From: Hymenobacter oligotrophus
GTDB lineage: Bacteria; Bacteroidota; Bacteroidia; Cytophagales; Hymenobacteraceae
NCBI RefSeq assembly: GCF_003574965.1
Contig: NZ_CP032317.1
Location: 2,976,001-3,040,000 of the forward strand
Direction of reading: 5' to 3'
DNA length: 64,000 bases
The translations under genes were made by a program, and so were the position numbers. The notes beneath the pieces were generated by a model, which saw only the letters and a program-made list of their open reading frames with translations, did no database searches and had not been told where the DNA came from. Numbering within the stretch: the stretch's first letter is position 1; each line of letters opens with the position of its first letter. This document shows, in pieces, positions 55,340 to 63,630 of this stretch.

Positions 55340-55367
55340 GCCGCCTGCTCCGGGCGGAGCAGGCGGC
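55340..55367 (-). terminator. Terminator of paralogue B
   Basis: GCCGCCTGCTCC pairs with GGAGCAGGCGGC around GGGC; the minus strand continues into CTTTTTTTCT. Confidence 0.9.
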
Positions 55368-55392
55368 CATATGCGGGCGAACCTCGGCGCGC

Positions 55393-55686
55393 TTAGTTAC
55401 GCACGGGTGGCTCTACGGTAATTACGCCGCGGCGCGGGGCGGTTTTGGCTTTTTGCTTGGCACGGCGCTTGGCCGACCACCGGCGGAAGATGTTGCGGCG
55501 GTACTTGCGGCGGCTGTTGCCTTTGTAGCGCTTGTAGCTGGGGCGCGGCACGCGCGGCGGGGTAGCTACGGTTTCGGGGCCGAGCACGGCCTCGGTGGCG
55601 GCCGGTGCGGAGGGCTCGGCCAGCGCCAAAGCCGGATCGGCGAAGGCAAAGATGAGGCAGAGCAGCAGGAGAAGGAGTTTGTTCAT
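55393..55686 (-). CDS. Small secreted basic protein, paralogue B
   Basis: 97 residues from the ATG at 55686 (MNKLLLLLLCLIFAFADPAL), which starts a signal peptide; the frame is open 24 codons further. It shares YKRYKGNSRRK, a basic segment (RRWSAKRRAKQKAK) and GVITVEPPVRN with paralogue A. Tandem duplication is evident; function unknown. Confidence 0.75.
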   Translation of the reverse strand: MNKLLLLLLCLIFAFADPALALAEPSAPAATEAVLGPETVATPPRVPRPSYKRYKGNSRRKYRRNIFRRWSAKRRAKQKAKTAPRRGVITVEPPVRN

Positions 55687-55853
55687 AGAAAGCAGAAAAA
55701 CCAAGTGGAGGCGCAACAGCCTAAGCCGTGCTGTTTCGCGGCGCAAATTACGGACCAATGCGGTTACTGCCTGCTTATCACCGAATTATGCAGCAACACC
55801 GCGGTTCGCTTATACTCCTGAGCATCAGCCACAACCCCAGGCAGCAGCGGCAC

Positions 55854-56825
55854 TTAGGCTTTGCGCGGCAACTTGCGCGCGAAGGCCATTACGGCTGCCT
55901 GAAACTCTTTGTTGTTTTCGAGGAAGGGATAATGCTTGCCGGGCAGCACCACCACTTGCTGCTGCGGAAACTTAAACGACTTGTAGTGCTCGGGGCCGGT
56001 TACGTAGTCGTCTTTGCCGGTGAGCACCAGCACGGGCGCCTGCAGCTTGGCCGAGGCGGGCGTGAAATCCTGCACGTAATCGGGCAGCTTGTACACGGCG
56101 GCGGCAAAATCCTGGTTCAGGGGCATGCTGCGCACCACTTTGCTCGCGCGTACGGCGGCCGTATCGGTTACGTACATCAGCTTGCCCATGAGCTTTTGCT
56201 GGCCCAGCATGCCCATTACCATACCCCAGCGCTGCGGCAGCGGCATGGCGGGGTCGAGGGGCGGGCGACCGGCTTCGGGCAGCAGGTCGTAGCCGTAGGT
56301 GGCGGTGGTTTCCATGGTAGCGGGCAGGTTGAGGATGCTGTTTACCAGCACCATGGCCTGCACGCGCTCGGGGTATTTGCTGGCGTAGGCCGTGGCAATG
56401 GTGCCGCCAAACGAGTGCGACATCAGCACCCATTTCTCCAGGCCCAGCTGCTGGCGCAGGTCTTCGAGGTCTTGCACCAGGCGCTCCAGCTTGTAATTGC
56501 CGCTTGGGTCGCTGGCCGAGCGGCCGCTGCCCCGCTGGTCGAGGTAAATCATCTGGAAGGTGCTCTCGAGCGAGCGGCCACCTAGGGCCTCGAAGCCGTA
56601 GCTGCCGGCACCCGGCCCGCCGTGCACAAACACGCACGGCAAGCCCTTGCCGGCCACGTGGGTGTAAAGCTTTACGCCATCGGAGGTAGTGATAATGGGC
56701 GTGCCGTTAGCCAGCGTTGCCGCGGCTTTGCGCTGGGCTACCAAGGGCTGCGCCGCGAATAGCGCCAATAGAATTACGGCGAATAGTCGGCTCGTCAGAG
56801 CCGACTTCAGGTAAGCATACTTCAT
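55854..56825 (-). CDS. Exported alpha/beta hydrolase, proline iminopeptidase-like
   Basis: 323 residues with signal peptide (cleavage near PLVAQ). FVHGGPGAGSYGF and LDQRGSGRSASD are the HGGPG and DQRG-S motifs of the prolyl iminopeptidase branch; SHSFGG holds the nucleophile Ser, LTGKDDYVTGPEH the acid and PGKHYPFLE the catalytic His. It probably cleaves peptides or esters in the periplasm; substrate not determinable. Confidence 0.86.
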   Translation of the reverse strand: MKYAYLKSALTSRLFAVILLALFAAQPLVAQRKAAATLANGTPIITTSDGVKLYTHVAGKGLPCVFVHGGPGAGSYGFEALGGRSLESTFQMIYLDQRGSGRSASDPSGNYKLERLVQDLEDLRQQLGLEKWVLMSHSFGGTIATAYASKYPERVQAMVLVNSILNLPATMETTATYGYDLLPEAGRPPLDPAMPLPQRWGMVMGMLGQQKLMGKLMYVTDTAAVRASKVVRSMPLNQDFAAAVYKLPDYVQDFTPASAKLQAPVLVLTGKDDYVTGPEHYKSFKFPQQQVVVLPGKHYPFLENNKEFQAAVMAFARKLPRKA

Positions 56826-56943
56826 GATTGGATGGATTGATGAATGATAATGGAGCTCAATATAGACTTTTCATATGGAGGCTGATAACTACCGGGTTGC
56901 GGCCGGCCAGGCCCTAGGTGGCCTAATCTGCTGCACCAAAAAC

Positions 56944-56976
56944 AACGGCCCGGCTGCCAGTAGCAGCCGGGCCGTT
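56944..56976 (-). terminator. Hairpin after the nitroreductase gene
   Basis: AACGGCCCGGCTGC pairs with GCAGCCGGGCCGTT around a 5-base loop, about 50 bases beyond the minus-strand stop. Confidence 0.75.
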
Positions 56977-57026
56977 GCGCGGGTATGAAGTACTTATCCC
57001 TAAGCCTTGATACCTCAGAACCAGAC

Positions 57027-57659
57027 TTATATCTCCACGAAAAACTTCTCCTTGGTGCGGCGCACTTTTTGGGCGCTGGCCAGGTAGTCATTAGCGGCAT
57101 CGCGGTAGCCCAAGGCCAGCAACGATACGCTGCGCAGGCCCTGCGCGGGCAGGTTCAGCAGCGCGTCGAGGGCGGCAGGGTTAAAGCCTTCTATGGGCGT
57201 GGCGTCTACCTGCTCCACGGCGGCGGCAGTGAGGGCGGTACCCAGGGCAATGTAGGCCTGGCGGGCCGCCCACTGAAAACGCTCGTCGGGCGACTTGCCG
57301 GCCACCACGCCGCCCAGCATGGCCTTGCGGAAATCGGCCAGCGACTCAGCCGACACGCCCCGCACCTCCTGTATGCGGCGCAGGTACTCGTCTATTTGCT
57401 GCTCGGTTACATCGGCCCAGGCGGCAAACACCAGCACGTGCGAGCCCTCCACAATTTGGGGCTGCTTGCAGGCTTGCTCAAAAATTTGCCGGCGCACGGC
57501 GGGGTTCTCTACCACCAGCACCGTGTAAGGTTGCAGGCCCATCGACGAAGCCGACAGGCGGGTAGCTTCCAGAATGGTGGTTAATTTCTCGGCCTCAATG
57601 GCTTGGCCGTTCATGCGTTTGGCGGCGTAGCGCCAGTTCAGTGCTTCTAGCAGGTTCAT
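57027..57659 (-). CDS. NAD(P)H-dependent nitroreductase (NfsB-like)
   Basis: 210 residues from the ATG at 57659 (MNLLEALNWRYAAKRMNGQA); the frame continues 25 codons upstream. ATRLSASSMGLQPYTVLVV binds the FMN edge, ADFRKAMLGG and IALGTALTAAAVEQVDATPI are conserved family segments, and VSLLALGYRD with a basic tail (KVRRTKEKF) closes the fold. Members form FMN-binding dimers that reduce nitroaromatics, quinones or dihydropteridines. Confidence 0.9.
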   Translation of the reverse strand: MNLLEALNWRYAAKRMNGQAIEAEKLTTILEATRLSASSMGLQPYTVLVVENPAVRRQIFEQACKQPQIVEGSHVLVFAAWADVTEQQIDEYLRRIQEVRGVSAESLADFRKAMLGGVVAGKSPDERFQWAARQAYIALGTALTAAAVEQVDATPIEGFNPAALDALLNLPAQGLRSVSLLALGYRDAANDYLASAQKVRRTKEKFFVEI

Positions 57660-57762
57660 AACAGCGTGTGCGGTGCTTTGGGCAGCGCGGCCCGGCGAGC
57701 CGGCGTTGCCAAACAATGGCCAACAACTCCGCACCTAGGCCGAATGTTTGGCGCCGCTCGGT

Positions 57763-58371
57763 TTAGTCCTCAATCACGATGCCCAGCTGGCTTACCAGGC
57801 CCGGCAGCCCGGCCGTGCTAAAGCGGGCCTTGCGCAGGTAGTTCAGGGTGGGGTCGATGATGAAGTTGGCGGCCGTGGTGAAATCGGCGCCGGCCAGCTG
57901 CGTATGCTCGAACACGGTACCGGCCAACGAGCATTCCTGAAACACGGCTTCCGTGAGGTCGGTGTTCGTGAAATCGGCGTCGTGCAGGGTGCAGTGCTCG
58001 AAGCGGGTGCGTGGCATCCGCTTGCCCGCAAACGAGGCGTAGTGCAGCTGGCACCGCTCGAAGTGCACCCCAAACAGCATTTCGCGGCATACCGCAAACT
58101 GCACCCCCGACAGCTTGCACTCGCTGAACGCCACGTTTTGTAGCCCCGTGTTGGCCAGGCTCGCCGAGGCCAGGTTGCAGCGCTCAAACAAGCAATCGAT
58201 GAACAGCAAATTGTTCAGGTTGGCCCCCGAAAAGTCGCAGCTCACAAAGCGGCATTGCTCCAGCTCGTGCGGGTAAGCGGCGAGGTGGGCGGCATCCCAA
58301 CGCTCAAACACGTTTTCGACCGGAAATACGGAGGGTTTGCGCAGGACGGGGGCTGAGCGCCGGGCTTTCAC
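57763..58371 (-). CDS. Pentapeptide-repeat protein
   Basis: About 202 residues from a GTG at 58371 (VKARRSAPVLRKP). The frame opens to 58482, but that part covers the terminator hairpin of the upstream gene, so I prefer the shorter form. Pentapeptide repeats run from about 35 to 175: CDFSGANLNNLLFIDCLFER, CNLASASLAN, CTLHDADFTNTDLTEAVFQE. A central interruption and the ending KARFSTAGLPGLVSQLGI match the Qnr-like/YjbI type with a dimerisation helix. Qnr relatives protect gyrase from quinolones; whether this one does is unknown. Confidence 0.8.
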   Translation of the reverse strand: MKARRSAPVLRKPSVFPVENVFERWDAAHLAAYPHELEQCRFVSCDFSGANLNNLLFIDCLFERCNLASASLANTGLQNVAFSECKLSGVQFAVCREMLFGVHFERCQLHYASFAGKRMPRTRFEHCTLHDADFTNTDLTEAVFQECSLAGTVFEHTQLAGADFTTAANFIIDPTLNYLRKARFSTAGLPGLVSQLGIVIED

Positions 58372-58453
58372 GACGGATGCGGGAATTGGGGTTGGGGCTG
58401 AACAAGCCGGAACAGACGCCGCAAGGTACCCAACAAACCGCAGGGCCTCGGCC

Positions 58454-58488
58454 AAAAACCGCAGCCCGGCTGCCCAAGGCAACCGGGC
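58454..58488 (-). terminator. Terminator of the small hydrophilic protein gene
   Basis: GCCCGGCTGCC pairs with GGCAACCGGGC (one mismatch), followed on the minus strand by TTTTT. It lies about 30 bases beyond the stop at 58517. Confidence 0.65.
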
Positions 58489-58516
58489 CGGGTTGGGGTG
58501 CTAAGCACCTAGGCGC

Positions 58517-58783
58517 TTAGCTGCGCTTGTTGGCTTCTTCGTCCGAGCCGAGGGTGCTGGGGTTGCTGTTCTGACCTTCCATGCCGTTGGTTTGGTCGCT
58601 GTCGCCGTAGCCGCCGCGTTGGCCGCTGCCGTCGCCCATGTTGCCTTGGGTTACCTCGGTGGCGCCGCCGGCGCCCTGCGAGGCCGCACCGGGCGTATGG
58701 TTTTGTTGCGGATTTTCCTGGCGGCTGTTCTGCTCGTCGGCTTCGTTGGGGATGCTGTTGGGTTGGTTTTGTTCGGTGCTCAT
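58517..58783 (-). CDS. Small hydrophilic Gln/Asn/Gly-rich protein
   Basis: 88 residues from the ATG at 58783 (MSTEQNQPNS). The whole protein is polar and low-complexity, without hydrophobic segments, resembling intrinsically disordered stress proteins. No family assigned. It ends at its own hairpin. Confidence 0.6.
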   Translation of the reverse strand: MSTEQNQPNSIPNEADEQNSRQENPQQNHTPGAASQGAGGATEVTQGNMGDGSGQRGGYGDSDQTNGMEGQNSNPSTLGSDEEANKRS

Positions 58784-58940
58784 GGGTATGATCGAAATAA
58801 AAGCTCGGGAGCCGCGGCCCTGCGCCACTGGCTACTCCACTGTACGCCGGCCGCGCCCGGTGGTTGGGGCCCACCGCAGCGGCTGGCGCCGCAGCCGCCG
58901 CGCCCTAGGTACCTTTGCGCCTCTACCCGCTTTTGCCTGC

Positions 58941-59342
58941 ATGAAGATCATCGACAAAATTGCCTGGCTGCTGCTCGATGGCCAGGGGCGCGTGCTGAGC
59001 ACCCGCAGCCGCGGCAAAGACTGCTACTACTTCCCCGGGGGCAAGCGCGAACCCGGCGAAACCGATGCCCAAACGCTGCTGCGCGAAATAAAGGAGGAGC
59101 TGACCGTTGACCTGGACCCCGACAGCCTGCAGCACCTAGGCACTTTTACGGCGCAAGCCCACGGCCACGCCACCGGCATTCGGGTACAGATGACGTGCTA
59201 CGCCGCCCGCTACCACGGTACCTTGCAGCACGCCGCCGAAATCGAAGAAGTGGTGTGGCTCCGTTACCACGACCGCCCCCGCGTGTCGCCCGTCGACCAG
59301 ATTATTATGGATTGGCTGCACGCGCAAGGCCAACTCGCCTAG
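58941..59342 (+). CDS. Nudix hydrolase
   Basis: 133 residues from the ATG at 58941 (MKIIDKIAWLLLD); the frame is open upstream. The Nudix box starts GGKREPGETDAQ and ends REIKEEL, with all metal-binding Glu residues present. It hydrolyses a nucleoside diphosphate linked to another moiety, possibly an oxidised nucleotide; substrate unknown. Confidence 0.92.
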   Translation: MKIIDKIAWLLLDGQGRVLSTRSRGKDCYYFPGGKREPGETDAQTLLREIKEELTVDLDPDSLQHLGTFTAQAHGHATGIRVQMTCYAARYHGTLQHAAEIEEVVWLRYHDRPRVSPVDQIIMDWLHAQGQLA

Positions 59343-59363
59343 GTGGCTCCGGCTAACAACGGG

Positions 59364-60023
59364 CTACTTCGTGTACACCCGAATGATGCCGTTGCGGCCT
59401 TGCTCACCGTAGGTTTGCAACAGCTCGGGGTGGCCGGTGATTACGGACACACCCTTGAAACGCGCGGCGGTTAGGGCGCGCAGCTGGGCCGGTGTGGCCG
59501 CCTGCTGATCGATGTAAAGCAGGCGGCCGGCCAGCTCCTGCTCGGTGAGGGGCTGTCCGGTTATGAATTTCTCGTAAAGCTGTTTGGTGGAGGCATACAG
59601 CTGCGCATCCAGCCCCGGGTGGGTAGCCGGCCGATGCCGTGCCAGGAAAGCGCGCACGGCCGGCTGCTCGGCATTTTGCCTGGTAGTGATAAGCACCACC
59701 ACCGGCGACATGGGCCATAGTAAGCTGCTGCTTAGCCCCTCGCGCTGCAAAAGGGCAGCTGCCTCCGCGTCGCGCAATGCGCTGATTTCGTCAATGGAGT
59801 CGGGAGCAAGTTGGGTAGCGGCGGTGCGCTCGGCCAGCTTGCCGTCGATAAAATACACGGCCTTGCGGGGCAACGTGGCGGGCTCGTGCCTGGGCCGAAA
59901 CAGCGCCATAAATCCGCCGCCAGGCGACGGGTTCTGCTGCGCCGAACTTGAGGCCGCGCCTAACAGCATCGGCAATGCAACAAGCGCCATGCGTAGCGCG
60001 CGGCCCAACAATGGTTTCATCAT
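59364..60023 (-). CDS. Exported protein with TonB-plug-like repeats
   Basis: 219 residues from the ATG at 60023 (MMKPLLGRALRM) with signal peptide ending SSAQ. APDSIDEISALRDAEAAALL resembles the plug pattern of SusC-like receptors and the C-terminus GEQGRNGIIRVYTK matches their GxxGVIxVTTK. No barrel follows, so this is an orphan plug-like domain, possibly a periplasmic adaptor. Confidence 0.65.
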   Translation of the reverse strand: MMKPLLGRALRMALVALPMLLGAASSSAQQNPSPGGGFMALFRPRHEPATLPRKAVYFIDGKLAERTAATQLAPDSIDEISALRDAEAAALLQREGLSSSLLWPMSPVVVLITTRQNAEQPAVRAFLARHRPATHPGLDAQLYASTKQLYEKFITGQPLTEQELAGRLLYIDQQAATPAQLRALTAARFKGVSVITGHPELLQTYGEQGRNGIIRVYTK

Positions 60024-60169
60024 GGCGATAGAGGTGTAATGGTGACGAATGATAAACAATTACACCGGCCTAACGCCTTGCCTGGCTGCACATTGCGCAG
60101 CACCGCGCCGTTTTTGGCTGGCTGCTGCCAAGCCCGCTTGGTGCGGCGGGTCGAACGCCGCCGCGGCAC

Positions 60170-60430
60170 CTAGGCGCGCGTGACTTTGCCTTTCAAATCC
60201 CAATGGCTGGCCTGTACTTGCTGGCTGCCGGGCACGCGCTTAATGGTGCGCACGTACCGCTCGCCGACAATGGCGCCATCGGGCCGGCGCTGGCCGATAA
60301 ACAGCGTAACCGGCTCGCCTAGGTCGTTGGTTACGAAGGTGATGTCGAGGCCGCGAAAACGGTCGTCGATGGTGCTGGAGGGCTCGTAGGTTTTGCTGAG
60401 TTTTTCGGCGAGCTGGCGGTGCAGAGGCAT
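60170..60430 (-). CDS. Conserved small hypothetical protein
   Basis: 86 residues, no signal. FRGLDITFVTNDLGEPVTLF and GERYVRTIKRVPGSQQVQAS look like a compact beta-rich domain. No family recognised. It starts directly at MPLHRQLAEKL and stands alone. Confidence 0.6.
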   Translation of the reverse strand: MPLHRQLAEKLSKTYEPSSTIDDRFRGLDITFVTNDLGEPVTLFIGQRRPDGAIVGERYVRTIKRVPGSQQVQASHWDLKGKVTRA

Positions 60431-60642
60431 GGCTGAAGGGCAGTTGTACCAAGGCCGGTATACGCGCAGCGGTGCGGTTGGGTGGGCGCTGCGCGGCAGC
60501 TGGTGGCACCTAGGGCAACCCGTCCGAAACGGTACTCACATCATCATGTGAGGCGCTGCGCGGGTTTCTGGCATTGTTTTCGAGACTTGACTCAGCAGCT
60601 GTCGAGCTTTCGGCAGCGTCTGCTCTCAACACTTTTCCGCGC

Positions 60643-61230
60643 ATGAAAACACTAGCTCTACTCCTGCTGCCAGCCGCTGCCCTGCTCACGGCTACCTCCT
60701 GCTCCAAAGACTCCGTAAAGCCCAAGCCCGACCCGGCCGTTGAGTTGGGCATGCAGCGCAGCTTTCACTTCACGGCCGACAACACCCACCGCGACACCAC
60801 CTTCGCATCGGGTGCCATGGAGAGCTTGGCCGCGCGCACTTCACAAGAAATGTACTTGTGCTTCGGGCCCGCTGCGGGCGCCGATTACATCAACCTGAAG
60901 CTTGATCCGCGCCAGATGCCCAGCAACTTCGTGGGCACCTACTCGCTGGACTCGAACACCGGCGCCGTGTACTCGCGCTACCTGTACCGCCGCATCACCC
61001 CGAGCGGCTACAGCGCCTCCATTCTCAGCAGCGACGCCCACCCCACCACCGGCACGCTCACCATCAGCCACTACGATGCCGAGCGGAAGCTCATCAGCGG
61101 CTCCTACACGGCGCAGTTTACCGGCGTGTATGACCCTACTTCCACCTCCACCAACCACACGCAGCTGCGCCGTTGCAACTTATCGTTGTCGGGCACATTC
61201 GAGAACGTAAAACTCTCGGTGGTTCCCTAG
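60643..61230 (+). CDS. Lipoprotein of unknown function
   Basis: 195 residues from the ATG at 60643 (MKTLALLLLPAAALLTATSC), lipobox TATSC. The mature part is beta-rich (MYLCFGPAAGADYINLKLDP, GTLTISHYDAERKLISGSY) and ends LSLSGTFENVKLSVVP, a pattern common in Bacteroidetes surface lipoproteins. No catalytic motif was seen. Confidence 0.72.
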   Translation: MKTLALLLLPAAALLTATSCSKDSVKPKPDPAVELGMQRSFHFTADNTHRDTTFASGAMESLAARTSQEMYLCFGPAAGADYINLKLDPRQMPSNFVGTYSLDSNTGAVYSRYLYRRITPSGYSASILSSDAHPTTGTLTISHYDAERKLISGSYTAQFTGVYDPTSTSTNHTQLRRCNLSLSGTFENVKLSVVP

Positions 61231-61250
61231 GTGCCGAAGCGCCTGTAACA

Positions 61251-61289
61251 CAAAACGGCCGGCCTGCACCCTGCAGACCGGCCGTTTTG
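61251..61289. terminator. Bidirectional hairpin between lipoprotein and M13 peptidase genes
   Basis: CAAAACGGCCGG pairs with CCGGCCGTTTTG, with an inner CTGCA-CC-CTGCAG stem, lying between convergent stops. Confidence 0.88.
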
Positions 61290-61316
61290 CTTATGGCACA
61301 TAAGGTTAATGGCGGC

Positions 61317-63437
61317 TTACCACACCTTAGCGCGGCTTACTTGCGGGCGCACCATTTTGTCGCCTTCCTTGCAGCCGAACGCCTGGAAGAACTCCGGCAT
61401 GTTCATGAGGGGGCCGTTCACGCGGAACTGGGCCGGCGAGTGCGGGTCGGTGAGTACTTGCTGGCGCAGGGCCTCGGGGCGCATGCTGGTGCGCCACACC
61501 TGCGCCCACGCCAGGAAGAAGCGCTGCTCCGGCGTGAAGCCATCGTAGCGGGGCGCGTTGCCGTTGGGGTATTTCGCCTTCAGCTGCTTTTGCAGCGCCG
61601 AGTAAGCCAGAGCCGTGCCGCCGAAGTCGGCCAGGTTTTCGCCCATCGTCAGCTTGCCGTTCACGAACACCGAATCGAGCGGCTGGAAAGCCGAGTACTG
61701 TGCCCCTACCAAATCGGCGCGCTTCTGAAATTCGGCCGCGTCTTCCTTGGTCCACCAGTCGCGCAGGTTGCCCTCAGCATCCGATTGGCGGCCGCGGTCG
61801 TCGAAGCCGTGCGTGATTTCGTGGCCGATTACCGCGCCCATGCCGCCGTAGTTCACGGCGTCGTCGGCTTTCGGATCGAAGAACGGCGGCTGCATAATGC
61901 CAGCCGGGAACACAATCTCGTTGAGCGAGGAGTTGTAGTAGGCGTTTACCGTGGGCGGCGTCATGCCCCACACCGAGCGGTCGATGGGTTTGCCGTAGCG
62001 CTGCACGTTATCCTTGTACTCCCACTCGCGGGCGGCCATTACGTTTTTCAGGTACGACTCGCGCGAAATCGTGAGGGCCGAGTAGTCCTTCCATTTGTCG
62101 GGGTAGCCGATTTTCACCGTGAAGGAGTTCAACTTCTTTTGGGCTTCCTGCTTGGTAGCGGGGCTCATCCACTCGAGCTGCTGAATGTGCTCGGCCATGG
62201 CCTCCTTAATGTGGCCCACCATCTCCAAGGCCTTCTGCTTGGTTTCGGGCGTGAAAGCGCGGTCGACGTACAGCTGGCCGAACGCCTCGCCCAGCGAAGC
62301 ATCCGTGGAGCGCAGCATGCGCTTCCAGCGGGGTTGCTGCTGCTTGGCACCCGTGAGCACCTGCTGGAAGCGGAACGACTCATCCACATACGCTTTGGGC
62401 AGCGCCGAAGCCATGCTCGAAGTGAGGTGCCAGCGCAGGTAGGTTTTCCAGTCGCTGAGCGGTTCGGCTTTCATGGCGGCGCTGGCGTCCTTAAAGAAGT
62501 CGGGCTGACCCACGATTACTTCCTTAGCCGCACCTAGGCCCACTTGCTGCAGCACCGCCGGAATAGCCAGGTTGCCGAACTGCTTATCGGCTTCGGCCAC
62601 CGTCATTTTGTTGTAGTTGGCGTACGGGTCGCGCAGGGCTACGCGGTCCTTCGAAGCCTTGGCCAGGCGCGTCTCAAGGCGCATCACCGTTTCGGCGTTC
62701 TTCTTGGCCGTGGCCTCGTTGTCGCCGAGCAGCTTAAAGGTGTTTACCAAATAGGTAGTGTACGCCGAGCGAATGCCCTTGGAGCGCGCATCGTCTTTGA
62801 GGTAGTAGTCGCGGTCGGGCAACGTGAGGCCGCCTTGCGAGAGGTACACCGCGTACTGGGTGCTGTTCTTGCGGTCTTGGTTTACGCCTAGGCCAAATAC
62901 CGAGCGCGTTTGCAGCATTTGCTGACGCGCCAACGAGGTTTGCAGGCCCTTCAGGTCTTTGATGCTGCCAATGCGGGCGAGTTCGGGCTGCAGGTACTTC
63001 AGGCCGGCCGCCTCGATGGCCGCGGTGTCCATGGCCGAGGCGTAGAAGTCGCCCACCTTCTGCAGGTTCGTGCCCTTCTGCGCCCCCTTGTTGGCCGCTG
63101 CTTCTTCCAAGATCTGCCGCATCAGGGCCTGGTTCTTATCGATGAGCGTATTCCAGGAGCCCCACGAGGTTTCGGCGGCCGGAATGGGCGTGTTCTTCAG
63201 CCAAGTGCCCGAGGCGTACTGGAAGAAGTTGTCGCAAGGCGATACTGATTTGTCGATGGTGGCAACATCGAGGCCTACGCCGGGTACGCTGGGCTGCTCG
63301 GTGGTAGTAGCGGTGGCAGTAGCCGCAGTGGGGGCAGCGGTAGCCGCCGTTTGCGTGGTGCTGCTCGAGGAGGCGCAACCACCTAGGAAGCTGGCCAGCG
63401 CGCCGGCAGCCAGCAGCAGGTACTTGTTGTGTGTCAT
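61317..63437 (-). CDS. M13 family zinc metallopeptidase (neprilysin-like lipoprotein)
   Basis: 706 residues with lipobox LGGC (C21). HEITHGFDD carries the zinc-binding HExxH, and GENLADFGGTALAY supplies the third ligand (Glu) and the Asp. SVCDNFFQYASGTW-type N-terminal sequence (here SPCDNFFQYASGTWL) and the final ending VSRAKVW are family hallmarks. It should cleave short peptides outside the cytoplasmic membrane. A second copy lies directly upstream on the same strand, cut by the window end. Confidence 0.95.
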   Translation of the reverse strand: MTHNKYLLLAAGALASFLGGCASSSSTTQTAATAAPTAATATATTTEQPSVPGVGLDVATIDKSVSPCDNFFQYASGTWLKNTPIPAAETSWGSWNTLIDKNQALMRQILEEAAANKGAQKGTNLQKVGDFYASAMDTAAIEAAGLKYLQPELARIGSIKDLKGLQTSLARQQMLQTRSVFGLGVNQDRKNSTQYAVYLSQGGLTLPDRDYYLKDDARSKGIRSAYTTYLVNTFKLLGDNEATAKKNAETVMRLETRLAKASKDRVALRDPYANYNKMTVAEADKQFGNLAIPAVLQQVGLGAAKEVIVGQPDFFKDASAAMKAEPLSDWKTYLRWHLTSSMASALPKAYVDESFRFQQVLTGAKQQQPRWKRMLRSTDASLGEAFGQLYVDRAFTPETKQKALEMVGHIKEAMAEHIQQLEWMSPATKQEAQKKLNSFTVKIGYPDKWKDYSALTISRESYLKNVMAAREWEYKDNVQRYGKPIDRSVWGMTPPTVNAYYNSSLNEIVFPAGIMQPPFFDPKADDAVNYGGMGAVIGHEITHGFDDRGRQSDAEGNLRDWWTKEDAAEFQKRADLVGAQYSAFQPLDSVFVNGKLTMGENLADFGGTALAYSALQKQLKAKYPNGNAPRYDGFTPEQRFFLAWAQVWRTSMRPEALRQQVLTDPHSPAQFRVNGPLMNMPEFFQAFGCKEGDKMVRPQVSRAKVW

Positions 63438-63569
63438 GCGTGGGATGGTAATGACAACAGTGAACGAACGGGGAAAAGCGCGGAGCTTCCGATGGGGTAA
63501 AGTCCCGCGCTTCTAAGTTCGGTATTAATGCCGGGTTTTGTAGCACAGCTTGGCAACAAGCGCGGCACT

Positions 63570-63605
63570 AAAAAAGCAGCTTGGCATTACCAAGCTGCTT
63601 TTTTT
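63570..63605 (-). terminator. Terminator of the second M13 peptidase gene
   Basis: AAAAAAGCAGCTTGG pairs with CCAAGCTGCTTTTTT around CATTA; the minus strand reads into a T-run, about 25 bases after the stop at 63631. Confidence 0.9.
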
Positions 63606-63630
63606 GCGTATTTATCAACAAGCAAGCGGC

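Noticed and set aside
58372-58482. N-terminal extension of the pentapeptide-repeat protein
   Set aside because: It overlaps the likely terminator of the upstream gene and has no repeat pattern.
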